Program-made: the position numbers and the translations under genes | Part shown: positions 8,603 through 16,346 of the stretch, piece by piece | How the letters are laid out: every line of letters begins with the position of its first letter | Position numbering within the stretch: position 1 is the first letter of the stretch | The notes under the pieces: model-generated | What the model was told of the DNA's origin: nothing | The model's database searches: none | The model's input: the letters and a program-made list of their open reading frames with translations, nothing else | Assembly: GCF_014837155.1 (NCBI RefSeq) | Contig: NZ_JACYHA010000004.1 | Location: forward strand, 280,877-344,876 | Length of the DNA stretch: 64,000 bases | Direction: 5' to 3' | Source of the DNA: Litchfieldia stipae | GTDB lineage: Bacteria; Bacillota; Bacilli; Bacillales; Bacillaceae_L

Positions 8603-9141
8603 TTATATTCACCTTTCTTAAATGCAAATTTTAAAAGAAATGCAATGATTGAACCTAATAAGACTAAAGCCATGTAGATCAAGCTGAAAAATAGTCCGCT
8701 ATAGAATGCAACCCACTGGAAGCCTTCGGTGATAATAAATGCGACGGATTGCCATACATAACTTAATCCCAAAATGATGATAGGCGCTAAATACCATTTT
8801 CTTTTAAAAGCTAAAAGAGAAACAGCCCCTATAATTGGCATGATTAAAAAGTTGTAAAACATTCCAAACGAGTTAGTAAGAGCAATTCCGACAATCGCAC
8901 CAATAATAAGGATTGTAAGTTGTGTTATATATACACTACGTTTAATTGCGGCAATGATTTTTTTATCCTTAATTGAGGGCTGTTCGGTAGGCACGGTTTC
9001 AAAAAAATCGAACTCAGCTTTACACGCCTCACAATGTTCAATATGTTCATTAACAATGGCTGTACTGTCTTCACTTGCTACACCGTCTTTCACAAGCGGT
9101 ATCAAATCGAGTATGACTTCACACGTGATCTTTGACTTCAT
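8599..9141 (-). CDS. Zinc-finger (zf-HC2) transmembrane anti-sigma factor
   Basis: A 180-residue protein. The N-terminal ~55 residues form a zf-HC2 anti-sigma domain with the H-x3-C-x2-C signature in HIEHCEACKAE. About three to four membrane helices follow (from IAAIKRSVYITQLTILIIG onward). It would hold the adjacent ECF sigma factor inactive at the membrane until a signal releases it. Its ATG overlaps the sigma stop (ATGA), giving strict coupling and a matched dose of the two proteins. The signal is unknown. Confidence 0.9.
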   Translation of the reverse strand: MKSKITCEVILDLIPLVKDGVASEDSTAIVNEHIEHCEACKAEFDFFETVPTEQPSIKDKKIIAAIKRSVYITQLTILIIGAIVGIALTNSFGMFYNFLIMPIIGAVSLLAFKRKWYLAPIIILGLSYVWQSVAFIITEGFQWVAFYSGLFFSLIYMALVLLGSIIAFLLKFAFKKGEYK

Positions 9142-9626
9142 CTGAGTCCCTCCTTTTCCAAGATGGCCTTAATCCATTTCTTCGTCCGAAAATCAATCAC
9201 TCTAGCAGAGCTCTCGGAGATATTAACGGCTTGTGCTATTTCTATGAAACTATATCCTTCCACTCGCATATTGACAATCGTTCGAGTGCGTTCATCTTTC
9301 TCAAGTAATAATTTCTCGATTCGTTCGATTGTTTCGTTCGTTACTAAGCGGTCTGCATGATTGTCAGATACATATAGTTCTAGCAAATCGTTGTATTCAA
9401 CGACTGGTTTCTCTTTCCGAAGCCTTTCAAGCCATGAATTACGAGCAATCGCAAAAAGCCAGGTCTTGACGGAGGATTGCCCTTTGAAATTTCCGATTGA
9501 TGAGATTGCTTTCACAAACGTTTCCGACAATAAATCTTCAGCAAGGGTAGGATTATGAGTCAACGAAAGTAGATACACATATACATCTTGCTTATACAAT
9601 TTATATAAATTCTCTATTTGCTTCAC
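9138..9626 (-). CDS. ECF-type RNA polymerase sigma factor
   Basis: A 162-residue group 4 sigma factor. Region 2 is visible as LYKLYKQDVYVYLLSLTHNPTLAEDLLSETFVKA with the -10 recognition segment VKTWLFAIARN; region 4 is TRTIVNMRVEGYSFIEIAQAVNISESSARVIDFRTKKWI. The GTG at 9626 is six bases after GGGGG and is preferred over the TTG one codon earlier. It heads a sigma/anti-sigma/YfjL-like operon. Upstream, TGTAACATTT (minus strand, 9675-9666) followed by TGTAACTAA (9656-9648) resembles an ECF promoter and suggests autoregulation, but this match is weak. Confidence 0.93.
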   Translation of the reverse strand: MKQIENLYKLYKQDVYVYLLSLTHNPTLAEDLLSETFVKAISSIGNFKGQSSVKTWLFAIARNSWLERLRKEKPVVEYNDLLELYVSDNHADRLVTNETIERIEKLLLEKDERTRTIVNMRVEGYSFIEIAQAVNISESSARVIDFRTKKWIKAILEKEGLR

Positions 9627-9684
9627 CAAAATCCCCCTTTCACTTATTAGTTACACTTTGAGCTGAAATGTTACAAATAAATTT

Positions 9685-9751
9685 AATTGGGGACGGTTCT
9701 TAGTTTGCCAAATTTAGAAAAAAGAAGTGTGAGAACCGTCCCCGAATGGCC
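9685..9751. repeat. Inverted repeat, family A copy 6
   Basis: AATTGGGGACGGTTCTTAGTTTGCC and GTGAGAACCGTCCCCGAATGGCC lie between the divergent sigma operon and the Clp_N-GNAT gene, just upstream of the likely sigma promoter. The outer arms are perfect and the inner part is weak. Confidence 0.85.
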
Positions 9752-9858
9752 TTTACTTATATAGTAATCTTAAAAAGTAGATGGCGAAAGATAAGTTATT
9801 AGTTTGTTTCGGTTTGTGAATGGTATAATAAGGAAAAAGTTTGGGGGAGGGATTAATT

Positions 9859-10713
9859 TTGAGTAAACTAGATATTCGTTTCACTGATAGAATGATAAGG
9901 ATAATGAAGAGGGCTGAAGGTGAGGCCAGTTTATCTAGTTGTAAAACCTTAAATCCTGTTCACTTGCTAATCGCTTGTTTAGATGAAAAATCTGGTGTAT
10001 TTGCTGAGATATCATTGAAAACACAGCTGAACAAGTCCGATTTAAGGAATTTGGCCGAGAACATAAATGAAAGTAGTATAGATTTTTCTGAAATAGAATA
10101 TGTCAATATTGCTGTGACTGAAGAAGTTGTAAAAATTTTTAGAGAGGCAATTACATATATGGAAAGATATAAGCAAATTTATGTAAATGAAGGACATTTA
10201 CTGAAAGCTTTAGTAAAAAGTCGGAGTTTAAACGGCTATCTATCAGAAGAAGATAAATTACTACTTTTAACCCTCGGTACAACATCAAGAGATATGATTA
10301 CTCACCTTGGTAACTACACTTTCCCAAACATAAATACAAATCTAGTACGTAGAGCAAATAGTGAAGATACAAGAAGTCTTATAGAGTATGTTAAAAATAA
10401 TTTTTCAACTGAATGGTCTCAAACCATTAGTGATGGGTTCTTATTAAATAAATCTTCAATTTATCTTGCATGTGATGCGAATGATAATATTATAGGTTTT
10501 GCTGCTTTCGACATATATAAAAATAAAAAATGTTATTTTGGACCTATGGGAGTATCCAAGTCTAATAGAATGAAAGGAATTGGATATGCACTTCTTCATC
10601 ACTGTTTGAGGGATATGAGTGAGATAGGTTATGAATATGCAATTATTGGCGGAGCTGGCCCAATTGAATTTTATGAAAAAGCTTGTAATGCAGTTGTAAT
10701 CCCTTCGATATAA
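9859..10713 (+). CDS. Clp N-terminal domain fused to a GNAT acetyltransferase
   Basis: A 284-residue protein. Residues 1-~145 resemble the double Clp repeat at the N-terminus of ClpA/ClpC ATPases (RFTDRMIRIMKRAEGEAS…NPVHLLIACLDEKSGVFAEI and EVVKIFREAI…EGHLLKALV), which binds adaptors and substrates. Residues ~170-284 are a GNAT acetyltransferase with the acetyl-CoA loop VSKSNRMKGIGYALLHHCL. No AAA+ module is present. The TTG at 9859 follows GGGGGAGGG by seven bases. One reading is an enzyme that recognises the same partners as ClpC; the substrate is unknown. The last residues end abruptly (NAVVIPSI), so the C-terminus may be slightly truncated. Confidence 0.8.
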   Translation: MSKLDIRFTDRMIRIMKRAEGEASLSSCKTLNPVHLLIACLDEKSGVFAEISLKTQLNKSDLRNLAENINESSIDFSEIEYVNIAVTEEVVKIFREAITYMERYKQIYVNEGHLLKALVKSRSLNGYLSEEDKLLLLTLGTTSRDMITHLGNYTFPNINTNLVRRANSEDTRSLIEYVKNNFSTEWSQTISDGFLLNKSSIYLACDANDNIIGFAAFDIYKNKKCYFGPMGVSKSNRMKGIGYALLHHCLRDMSEIGYEYAIIGGAGPIEFYEKACNAVVIPSI

Positions 10714-10810
10714 GCAGAATACATACATGTCATTTGTATAATGTGCGATAAAATAACAAATTGATGATGGGTCTTGCTCTTACTCAGCTACATAAAAAAT
10801 TATCTTCACT

Positions 10811-10852
10811 ATTGGGGAAATATGAAATATATCGAGTAAGAACCGTCCCTAA
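10811..10852. repeat. Degenerate family A repeat copy 7
   Basis: ATTGGGGAA and GTAAGAACCGTCCCT are recognisable remains of the two arms. The ribosome site AAGGAGG of the next gene begins directly at the right arm, so this copy became part of a 5' leader. Confidence 0.6.
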
Positions 10853-10865
10853 GGAGGAATTAGTG

Positions 10866-11333
10866 ATGAAAATAAGACTTGCAGAAGAAAAAGACATAAA
10901 GCAATTAGTCAGAATGAGATGGGATTTTACGATTGAACATGATGAAAGCAATCAAGTTCGATATACTTCATTTGATGTGTTTGATAAAGAATGTAGAGAG
11001 TTTTTAGAGAATGCACTGAAAAGTGATCGATGGTTTATTTGGGTTGCAGAGGAAAATGAAGAAATTGTATCTCATATCTATATAGAATTAATACAAAAAG
11101 TACCCCGTCCTGGTAGGGTTACGTATCCCTTTGCTTATATGACAAATGTGTATACGATTCAAGAATATAGAAACAAGGGGATTGGGAGCAGGTTACTTAC
11201 TACGATAAATGAGTGGACGAAAGAAAATAAATATGAATTTGTGATTGTATGGCCAAGTGATGACAGCATTAAATATTATAAGAAAAATGGTTACAAGCAT
11301 TGTACAGAACCGATGGAGTATTTTCCTTCTTGA
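10866..11333 (+). CDS. GNAT-family N-acetyltransferase
   Basis: A 155-residue single-domain acetyltransferase. The N-terminal strand MKIRLAEEKDIKQLVRMRWDF, the central sheet YMTNVYTIQEYRNKGIGSRLL (acetyl-CoA pyrophosphate loop R-x-K-G-I-G) and the C-terminal WPSDDSIKYYKKNGYK are all present. The substrate cannot be predicted. The frame is open from 10761, but AAGGAGG sits eight bases before the ATG at 10866 and the upstream part crosses a degenerate repeat, so 10866 is chosen. Confidence 0.9.
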   Translation: MKIRLAEEKDIKQLVRMRWDFTIEHDESNQVRYTSFDVFDKECREFLENALKSDRWFIWVAEENEEIVSHIYIELIQKVPRPGRVTYPFAYMTNVYTIQEYRNKGIGSRLLTTINEWTKENKYEFVIVWPSDDSIKYYKKNGYKHCTEPMEYFPS

Positions 11334-11335
11334 GG

Positions 11336-11400
11336 CAAGGAGGGGGAGTTCTTATATTGCAAATTCAATTAATGCAGTATGAGAACCGTCCCCAATTAGC
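11336..11400. repeat. Inverted repeat, family A copy 8 (left arm decayed)
   Basis: The right arm ATGAGAACCGTCCCCAATTAGC is intact, while the left arm is reduced to GGGGGAGTTCTTATATTGC. It lies between two convergent genes and overlaps the 3' end of the DUF3888-like gene. Confidence 0.75.
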
Positions 11401-11785
11401 GATTAAAGTACCACTCTAGTATTTCCTTTTTGTCTTTTGATGGGACGTGCTTATAATTAATTAGCTGTAGACCATCGTCATCCCGTTTAAAAGTTAGATA
11501 ATCAGTTCCTATAATATTATGAGCACCGATAAACGTTTCAATTTGAATGGTTATAACGAATTCTATATCGTTTTTCATTTTTAAATTTACTACCTTATGT
11601 TGCCAAGATTGAACACCATCGAATTCGTAGTTCTCTTCAACCGCTTTATAGATATCCTCGAACATCAAAGAAACTAGCGCCTTCTCAAAAGGAGATTGGT
11701 CTTCATTTGTTGATTGTGAAGCTGCGGCTGCAGAACTTCCTGCTATGAATAATATCAGCATTGTGAGTAGGATATTTTTCTTCAC
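11396..11785 (-). CDS. DUF3888-like secreted protein
   Basis: A 129-residue exported protein. The signal peptide is KKNILLTMLILFIAGSSAAAAS, with cleavage likely after AAA. The mature part resembles the DUF3888 family of short secreted Bacillus proteins (FEKALVSLMFEDIYKAVEENY…VTIQIETFIGAHN). The GTG at 11785 is eight bases after AAGGAGG; the GTG at 11794 lies within the ribosome site and is rejected. The function is unknown. It is monocistronic between two family A repeats. Confidence 0.75.
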   Translation of the reverse strand: MKKNILLTMLILFIAGSSAAAASQSTNEDQSPFEKALVSLMFEDIYKAVEENYEFDGVQSWQHKVVNLKMKNDIEFVITIQIETFIGAHNIIGTDYLTFKRDDDGLQLINYKHVPSKDKKEILEWYFNR

Positions 11786-11830
11786 TAAGTCCACCTCCTT
11801 TTTTGTATATTACCCATAAATCTCATAAAC

Positions 11831-11896
11831 AAATCGGGGACGGTTCTCACTCTGCCAAATGCGAATTGGCAAAGTGAGAACCGTCCCAAATTAGGG
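11831..11896. repeat. Inverted repeat, family A copy 9 (near-perfect palindrome)
   Basis: GGGACGGTTCTCACTCTGCCAA pairs with TTGGCAAAGTGAGAACCGTCCC across a seven-base loop, with one mismatch. The inner arm CACTCTGCCAA is unlike copy 3 (TGATTTGC), yet both pair with their own partner. It lies between divergent genes. Confidence 0.9.
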
Positions 11897-11920
11897 AATG
11901 CTATGTTCGAGGTGTTGTCG

Positions 11921-12610
11921 ATGAAGAAATGCTATTTCTTGTTATTAGTGTTTTTCCTTTTGTCTACTAGAGCAGAGGCTAAGGTAGGTGAGTATAAGGT
12001 CGTTTCAGAGTTAGTTGATGAAAATATAACGTTATATGCAAAGGAAATGGATGGCTTATACAGAGATTTTAAATTAGTTTTCAAAGGTCACCGTTATTCA
12101 AGACCTTTTTGGTTGAATGTGACAAATCCAACCTATGCCCCAGAATTATATTATCAAGACATCGACCAAGATAGAAAAAAGGAATTAATTATTGCGTTAA
12201 CAAAAGGACATGGTACAGGTGTTAGAGACGAAGAGGTATATGTCTATAGATATACAAATGGATTGATTGAAGTTCTTGTTGATCACCCATTAGCAATTAT
12301 TTATAAAAACACAAAGACAAAATTAACTACGAAAAAAGCTGAAATCATCATTAATGACAAAATTTCTACTGTAGAAACTAAATCACTTGATCCTTCACAT
12401 TTATTTGAGGATATCGCTTTTGGTGGCATTCTTGATTACGCGGTAATTGATCAGAAACTAATGGTAAGAGTAAGTGCACAAATAACCCCCGCAGAGTTCA
12501 TTGGTGATATTATTATTGTGTATGAATACAAAGATAAGATGTATCAAGCTAAAACAATTGAATTTATATCTCATGATAAAATGGAAGAAAATCCATTTTA
12601 TGGACCGTAG
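11921..12610 (+). CDS. Secreted protein of unknown function
   Basis: A 229-residue protein starting at the ATG at 11921, eight bases after GAGGTG. The signal peptide is KKCYFLLLVFFLLSTRAEA, with cleavage after AEA. The mature part is beta-rich and includes YYQDIDQDRKKELIIALTKGHGTGVRDEEVYVYRY. This Asp-rich loop resembles FG-GAP/VCBS-like calcium-binding repeats found in Bacillus secreted proteins, but no catalytic motif is visible. It is monocistronic and no partner is evident. Confidence 0.75.
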   Translation: MKKCYFLLLVFFLLSTRAEAKVGEYKVVSELVDENITLYAKEMDGLYRDFKLVFKGHRYSRPFWLNVTNPTYAPELYYQDIDQDRKKELIIALTKGHGTGVRDEEVYVYRYTNGLIEVLVDHPLAIIYKNTKTKLTTKKAEIIINDKISTVETKSLDPSHLFEDIAFGGILDYAVIDQKLMVRVSAQITPAEFIGDIIIVYEYKDKMYQAKTIEFISHDKMEENPFYGP

Positions 12611-12705
12611 TTAGGGACATATTTAACGTCTCCATTGTGAGATGAAATGTTAAAATGAGAACCGTCCCCAATTAGCCACAGTATGAGAGCCGCCCCAATT
12701 AGCTA
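12610..12705. repeat. Family A repeat copy 10 (two right arms)
   Basis: A weak left arm TTAGGGACATATTTAACGTCTCC is followed by ATGAGAACCGTCCCCAATTAGCC and the degenerate ATGAGAGCCGCCCCAATTAGC. The tandem right arms suggest partial duplication of the element after the secreted-protein gene. Confidence 0.75.
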
Positions 12706-12800
12706 CAAGATGGCAAAACCACCATTGGTTCTGCGAATAACCTCTTTTTTGAATGGGTATTCTACCTAAGTAATCACAATAAAAGGAGGTTGAGTTATTC

Positions 12801-13655
12801 ATGTATTTTTATCGAGAAGATTTGATTAATATGATTGTTCCTGATAAGCCAGACCCGGTTGCAGCTAAGGTGTTACAGGAGGCTTTGGGTGGGAGATTTG
12901 GTGAAATGCGGACGATGATGCAGTTCTTCTTCCAAAGTTCTAATTTCCGCGGAAAACAGAAACAGTACCGTGATTTAATTAGAGGTGTATTTCTAGAAGA
13001 AATTAGCCATGTGGAATTAGTGCAAACCACGATTAACCAACTATTAAATGGTTCTGGAGAAGATGCGGTTGGTTCTGAAGGTCCTTCAGGTGCGCCACTT
13101 GAGGATGCCATTAAAGATGCAAACCCACACCACTTTATCATGGGGGCTCAATCTTCATTACCGGTAGATGCGGCTGGAAATCCGTGGAATGGAAACTATG
13201 TGTACAGTCATGGTAATTTAATCAGCGATTTATTGGACAACCTCGTTTTAGAATCAACCGGTGTCCTTCAAAAATCACGTATTTATGAGATGAGTTCAAA
13301 TAAGACCTTCAGAGAAACATTAGCTTTCTTAATTGTAAGAGATAACGCACACCAGAATGCATTTGCAAAAGCGTTGGAAACATTAGGAGTAGATTGGGCA
13401 AAACTTTTCCCAGTCCCAAATTATGATATTAATAAATATCCAGAATGTCGTAAATATGTCGAAATGGGATTCCATAATGCTCAATTTAATTTCAGATTAG
13501 ATGAAACTTTAATGGGCCAAATCTTCCAAGGTGAAACTCCAAGTCGTAATGATGGCACGCTTCAAGTGGTTCCACCACCAAAAGGGTATCCTGTACCAGA
13601 ACTTCCAGAAATGCCTAACGAACACAGCCCTGGGTTACATGATTTAGATAAATAA
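12801..13655 (+). CDS. Manganese catalase (dimanganese)
   Basis: A 284-residue cytosolic or spore-coat enzyme that converts hydrogen peroxide to water and oxygen. The four-helix-bundle metal ligands fit the family: E35 (in GGRFGEMRTMMQFFFQSSNFRG), E72 and H75 (in FLEEISHVELV), then ESTGVLQKSRIYEM and RDNAHQNAFAKALE for the second half-site. The C-terminal tail ends in GLHDLDK. The length is that of the YdbD/CotJC-like branch, which in Bacillus can be a general-stress or spore-associated enzyme. AAAGGAGG precedes the ATG. A terminator follows. Confidence 0.93.
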   Translation: MYFYREDLINMIVPDKPDPVAAKVLQEALGGRFGEMRTMMQFFFQSSNFRGKQKQYRDLIRGVFLEEISHVELVQTTINQLLNGSGEDAVGSEGPSGAPLEDAIKDANPHHFIMGAQSSLPVDAAGNPWNGNYVYSHGNLISDLLDNLVLESTGVLQKSRIYEMSSNKTFRETLAFLIVRDNAHQNAFAKALETLGVDWAKLFPVPNYDINKYPECRKYVEMGFHNAQFNFRLDETLMGQIFQGETPSRNDGTLQVVPPPKGYPVPELPEMPNEHSPGLHDLDK

Positions 13656-13667
13656 GTACTAGGAGTA

Positions 13668-13694
13668 GAAGCGATCATTTGACGCTTCTTTTTT
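13668..13694 (+). terminator. Intrinsic terminator after Mn catalase
   Basis: AGAAGCG and CGCTTCT pair around a nine-base loop and run into TTTTTT, 13 bases after the catalase stop codon. Confidence 0.85.
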
Positions 13695-13838
13695 CGTGGG
13701 ATCATTTAATTGCTTCTTTTTAAAATTTACTTACATAATTATAATTTAAGATGTTTTTGCACAAATCTTAGAAATAGAACGGTTCACAAGTTCCACATTG
13801 GAAGGGGGATAGCGTAATAAAGAGTAATACATCATGAT

Positions 13839-13866
13839 TTGACATAGTAAAGGAACAGATTATAAT
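13839..13866 (+). promoter_or_regulatory. Sigma-A promoter of the orphan Zur-box gene
   Basis: A perfect TTGACA (13839-13844) and a perfect TATAAT (13861-13866) are separated by 16 bases. This points at the 116-residue gene at 13961 and is followed at once by a Zur-box-like palindrome. Confidence 0.8.
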
Positions 13867-13870
13867 CCAT

Positions 13871-13895
13871 ATAAATCGTAACCATTATGATTTAT
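13871..13895. promoter_or_regulatory. Zur-box-like operator
   Basis: ATAAATCGTAACCATTATGATTTAT is an inverted repeat (ATAAATCrTAA around CCA) that fits the Bacillus Zur operator (AAATCGTAATnATTACGATTT). It starts four bases after the -10 box, so bound Zur would block initiation. Two similar boxes stand before the zinc genes at 16253 and 16616. Confidence 0.82.
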
Positions 13896-13960
13896 ATGAG
13901 CGAATGTAGATCCCAATAAGTCGTAGCTTAAAATTAGATGAAGAAAAAAGGGTGGTTGTG

Positions 13961-14311
13961 ATGGTAAATGATAAAATGATGGATATATTTGTTAAAAGTA
14001 TCGTAGCTTCCCTTCCTGACAAGAAGAGAGTGGTATATCAATTTATTGAGAGTATTGAGGAAAGCTTGGCACAGCAATCTGAGACAAAGGAGCAGTTTTT
14101 AACTTTTCTTAAAGAGCATTCTCCACACCTTCAAGCAGCCAACCGCTTTTCTATGACAATTGAAGAGACTGTAAATCTTATGCATCAGATTGAAGATGAA
14201 ATTAACTTGAAACTAGAAGAGAAACTAAGGAGGTACCAATGGATTGACTGCACTGATAAATTAAATAAAAATGATAATAGAGATATCAAGCATTACGTCA
14301 TCATTTCATAA
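13961..14311 (+). CDS. Uncharacterised protein under Zur control
   Basis: A 116-residue soluble, mainly helical protein with no recognised domain, signal peptide or cysteine/histidine zinc motif. The ATG at 13961 follows AAAAGGGTGG; codons further upstream lie within the ribosome site. The helical core is rich in Glu and Gln (YQFIESIEESLAQQSETKEQ; IEETVNLMHQIEDEINLKLEEKL). It has its own strong promoter with a Zur operator and faces the zinc-starvation operons, so induction under zinc depletion is expected. It could be a zinc-sparing replacement, a chaperone or a regulator; sequence alone does not decide. Confidence 0.75.
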   Translation: MVNDKMMDIFVKSIVASLPDKKRVVYQFIESIEESLAQQSETKEQFLTFLKEHSPHLQAANRFSMTIEETVNLMHQIEDEINLKLEEKLRRYQWIDCTDKLNKNDNRDIKHYVIIS

Positions 14312-14341
14312 AAGCTGTTTCTTCAATTGAAGCAGCTTTTA
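14308..14341. terminator. Bidirectional terminator
   Basis: ATAAAAGCTG…CAGCTTTTAT forms a hairpin with A-rich and T-rich flanks, between the convergent orphan gene and the sufU paralog, and can serve both. Confidence 0.8.
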
Positions 14342-14353
14342 TGAACTATTAAA

Positions 14354-14794
14354 TTAGGAAAAATGGTAATCTTCTTCATCAGATAATAATTTATCTAAAG
14401 CTTGCCATGTCATGAGTGCACAATTATGTCTTGCTTTTAAGTTATGAACTCCTTGTAAAGACCAGCTATCTCCTAAGTCGACTTCTTCTGTGATTGTTCC
14501 ATTTTGAATTAATTCCTCCATTGCTTTTCGTAGGGCAGTAATTTCTGTTAATGTTTTGTTTGTTATTAGTTCGGTCATCATGGAGGCAGAGGCCATACTA
14601 ATACTACAGCCTTCACCAATGAAGGCTGCATGTTGGACTAGGTCCTGTTCAAGGTGCAAAAATAATGTCATGATATCACCACAAGTAGGGTTTTTGTAAT
14701 GAACTTTACGAATATGGTCTCCCTTTAATTCCTCAAAATTTCTCTTTTGTCTATAATGATCCATAATCACTTGCCTATACAGATGATCGAGCAT
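14354..14794 (-). CDS. sufU: SufU-like iron-sulfur/zinc scaffold, paralog in the zinc operon
   Basis: A 146-residue IscU/SufU fold protein. The four expected zinc or cluster ligands are present: C38 and D40 in TCGD, C63 in GEGCSISMAS and C125 in RHNCALMTW. SufU accepts sulfur from SufS in Fe-S cluster assembly using a zinc site. The housekeeping sufU is normally in the sufCDSUB operon, so this copy, downstream of ferredoxin and zagA behind a Zur box, is probably a second copy induced by zinc shortage. It would fit a need to keep sulfur transfer working when zinc is scarce; this is inference. No strong ribosome site is seen before the ATG at 14794. Confidence 0.85.
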   Translation of the reverse strand: MLDHLYRQVIMDHYRQKRNFEELKGDHIRKVHYKNPTCGDIMTLFLHLEQDLVQHAAFIGEGCSISMASASMMTELITNKTLTEITALRKAMEELIQNGTITEEVDLGDSWSLQGVHNLKARHNCALMTWQALDKLLSDEEDYHFS

Positions 14795-14858
14795 AGTTGC
14801 ACATTTCCCCTTTCATTACGTCCAAAAGCTCATTTTAAGTATCGAATATTTAGAAGGG

Positions 14859-15847
14859 TTAGTTTGCGATACAGTTTTTAAATTGTTTCTCCAACTCATC
14901 TTTCTTTAAGTCTTTCCCTATGAAAACAAGTTCGCTCAACCTAGATTCATTTTCTTTCCATTTTCGATCTGGGGTACCTGAAAACAACATATGAAGACCT
15001 TGGAAGACAATACGTTGTTCCATTCCTTTAATATGAAGAATGCCTTTGTACCGTAATAAATCTTCTCCTTTTTCCCGTACGAGGTAACTCATCCAATGAT
15101 CTACTTTTTCTAAATCAAGTGGCTTCTCTTCTCGGAAAGCAACAGAGGATACCTTATCATCATGATGATGATGGTGATGATCTTCTAGAAAGTGTGGCTC
15201 GATTTCGAGTTTGCGATTCACATCAAATGTATTGATGCCCAATATGTCTAAAACCGCACATTACAGTTTTGAGCATGAATTCTCTTTGCCGCCGGATTCA
15301 TATTGATGATTCTTTTCTCCAGAGAGTTCAGGTCATCTTCTGACACAAGATCTGTTTTATTTAAGATAATGACATCAGCAAATGCAATCTGCTCTTGAGC
15401 CTCATCATGGATATCAAGGTGTTTGATGACATGTTTGCTGTCTACTACGGTAAGAATACTATCTACATAAAACATTTCTGATAGTAACTCATCCATAAAA
15501 AATGTTTGAGCAACAGGTGCTGGATCAGCGAGACCTGTCGTTTCAATTAATACACGATCAAATTTGACGTTCCCTTGCTCCATTGAAAACACAAGAGTTC
15601 TCAGAATACGAATTAAATCACCTCGAACCGTACAGCAGATGCACCCATTGTTCATTTCCAATATTTCCTCATCTGCATCAACGACTAATTGATTGTCAAT
15701 CCCAACTTCACCATACTCATTAACAATTACTGCAACCTTTTGATGATGTTTTTCTGTTAGAATCCGATTTAATAGGGTTGTTTTCCCTGCACCTAAATAT
15801 CCAGTAAGAATCGTAACGGGAATTTTGTTTGAGTTTATCATTGTCAT
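14859..15847 (-). pseudogene. zagA: CobW/COG0523 zinc metallochaperone GTPase (ZagA/YciC type), split by a frameshift
   Basis: Two adjacent frames make one GTPase. The first (15847-15248, 199 aa) carries GYLGAGKT (residues 16-23), the metal site GCICC (68-72) and NKTD (163-166). The second (15242-14859) carries the CobW C-terminal domain and a six-histidine metal loop (EDHHHHHHDDK). At the junction near 15250 the first frame reads NCNVRF then stops; shifting by one base gives [12 protein letters not shown], the normal continuation, so one base is missing or two are extra. ZagA-type proteins deliver zinc during starvation at GTP cost. Whether this is decay, a sequencing error or two working pieces is open. 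It lies behind a Zur box in a three-gene operon. Confidence 0.88.
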
Positions 15848-15860
15848 TCTGCTCCTTCAT

Positions 15861-16253
15861 TTACATGATTTTTGATACTTTGATTACTTTTTCTTTGTCT
15901 TTACTTATTCCGGTGGCAACTCCGTTTGCACGTTCAAAACCTTGCCCACAGAAGGTATGACTTACTTTGACAGTGTAGTCTATATCGTTTAGTAATGAAT
16001 CGATAAAAGGAGCGGCATCATCAGGGGTTAAATCCTTATACCATGTTCCTTTTGGATAGTCGATGACAACACACTTATCTAGGCATCTTCCATTACAACG
16101 AGTCCGAGTTGTGTGAATAGTCTCATCTACTCCACGAGCGGAGATTTCTTTTCGAAGTGCTTGCGTGAGTTCCTCAGCCCCTACTTTATTGCAGCTACTT
16201 CCATTACAAATGAGAACGTGATGCTCTGTTTTTCCTAAATCCCATGTAGCCAT
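15861..16253 (-). CDS. Thioredoxin-like [2Fe-2S] ferredoxin
   Basis: A 130-residue protein of the (2Fe-2S) thioredoxin-like ferredoxin family. Candidate cluster ligands are C16 and C21 in ICNGSSCNKVG, and C53 and C57 in RCNGRCLDKC, with a further cysteine at 61. A second part, KVSHTFCGQGFERANGVATGI, has an extra Cys. It is probably an electron carrier or redox sensor in the cytoplasm. It is the first gene of the ferredoxin-zagA-sufU operon and stands 18 bases after a Zur-box-like palindrome, so its expression should rise when zinc is low. Why a ferredoxin is in a zinc regulon is unclear. Confidence 0.85.
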   Translation of the reverse strand: MATWDLGKTEHHVLICNGSSCNKVGAEELTQALRKEISARGVDETIHTTRTRCNGRCLDKCVVIDYPKGTWYKDLTPDDAAPFIDSLLNDIDYTVKVSHTFCGQGFERANGVATGISKDKEKVIKVSKIM

Positions 16254-16270
16254 AATTAATTCCCCTCCAC

Positions 16271-16293
16271 TAAATCAAAATCATTACGATTTG
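16271..16293. promoter_or_regulatory. Zur-box-like operator of the ferredoxin-zagA-sufU operon
   Basis: TAAATCAAAATCATTACGATTTG matches the Bacillus Zur operator, with a well-kept right half (ATTACGATTT) and a weaker left half. It lies just upstream of the ferredoxin start codon, on the minus-strand operon. Confidence 0.8.
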
Positions 16294-16346
16294 CAATCGA
16301 TAATTGTTTTATAGTTTTCTTTCTCAAAGAAGTGTCTAAAAAAAGA

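Noticed and set aside
15165..15185. Poly-His run as a cloning tag
   Set aside because: The ATGATGATGATGG-type codons are within the CobW C-terminal metal loop; His runs are natural in this family.
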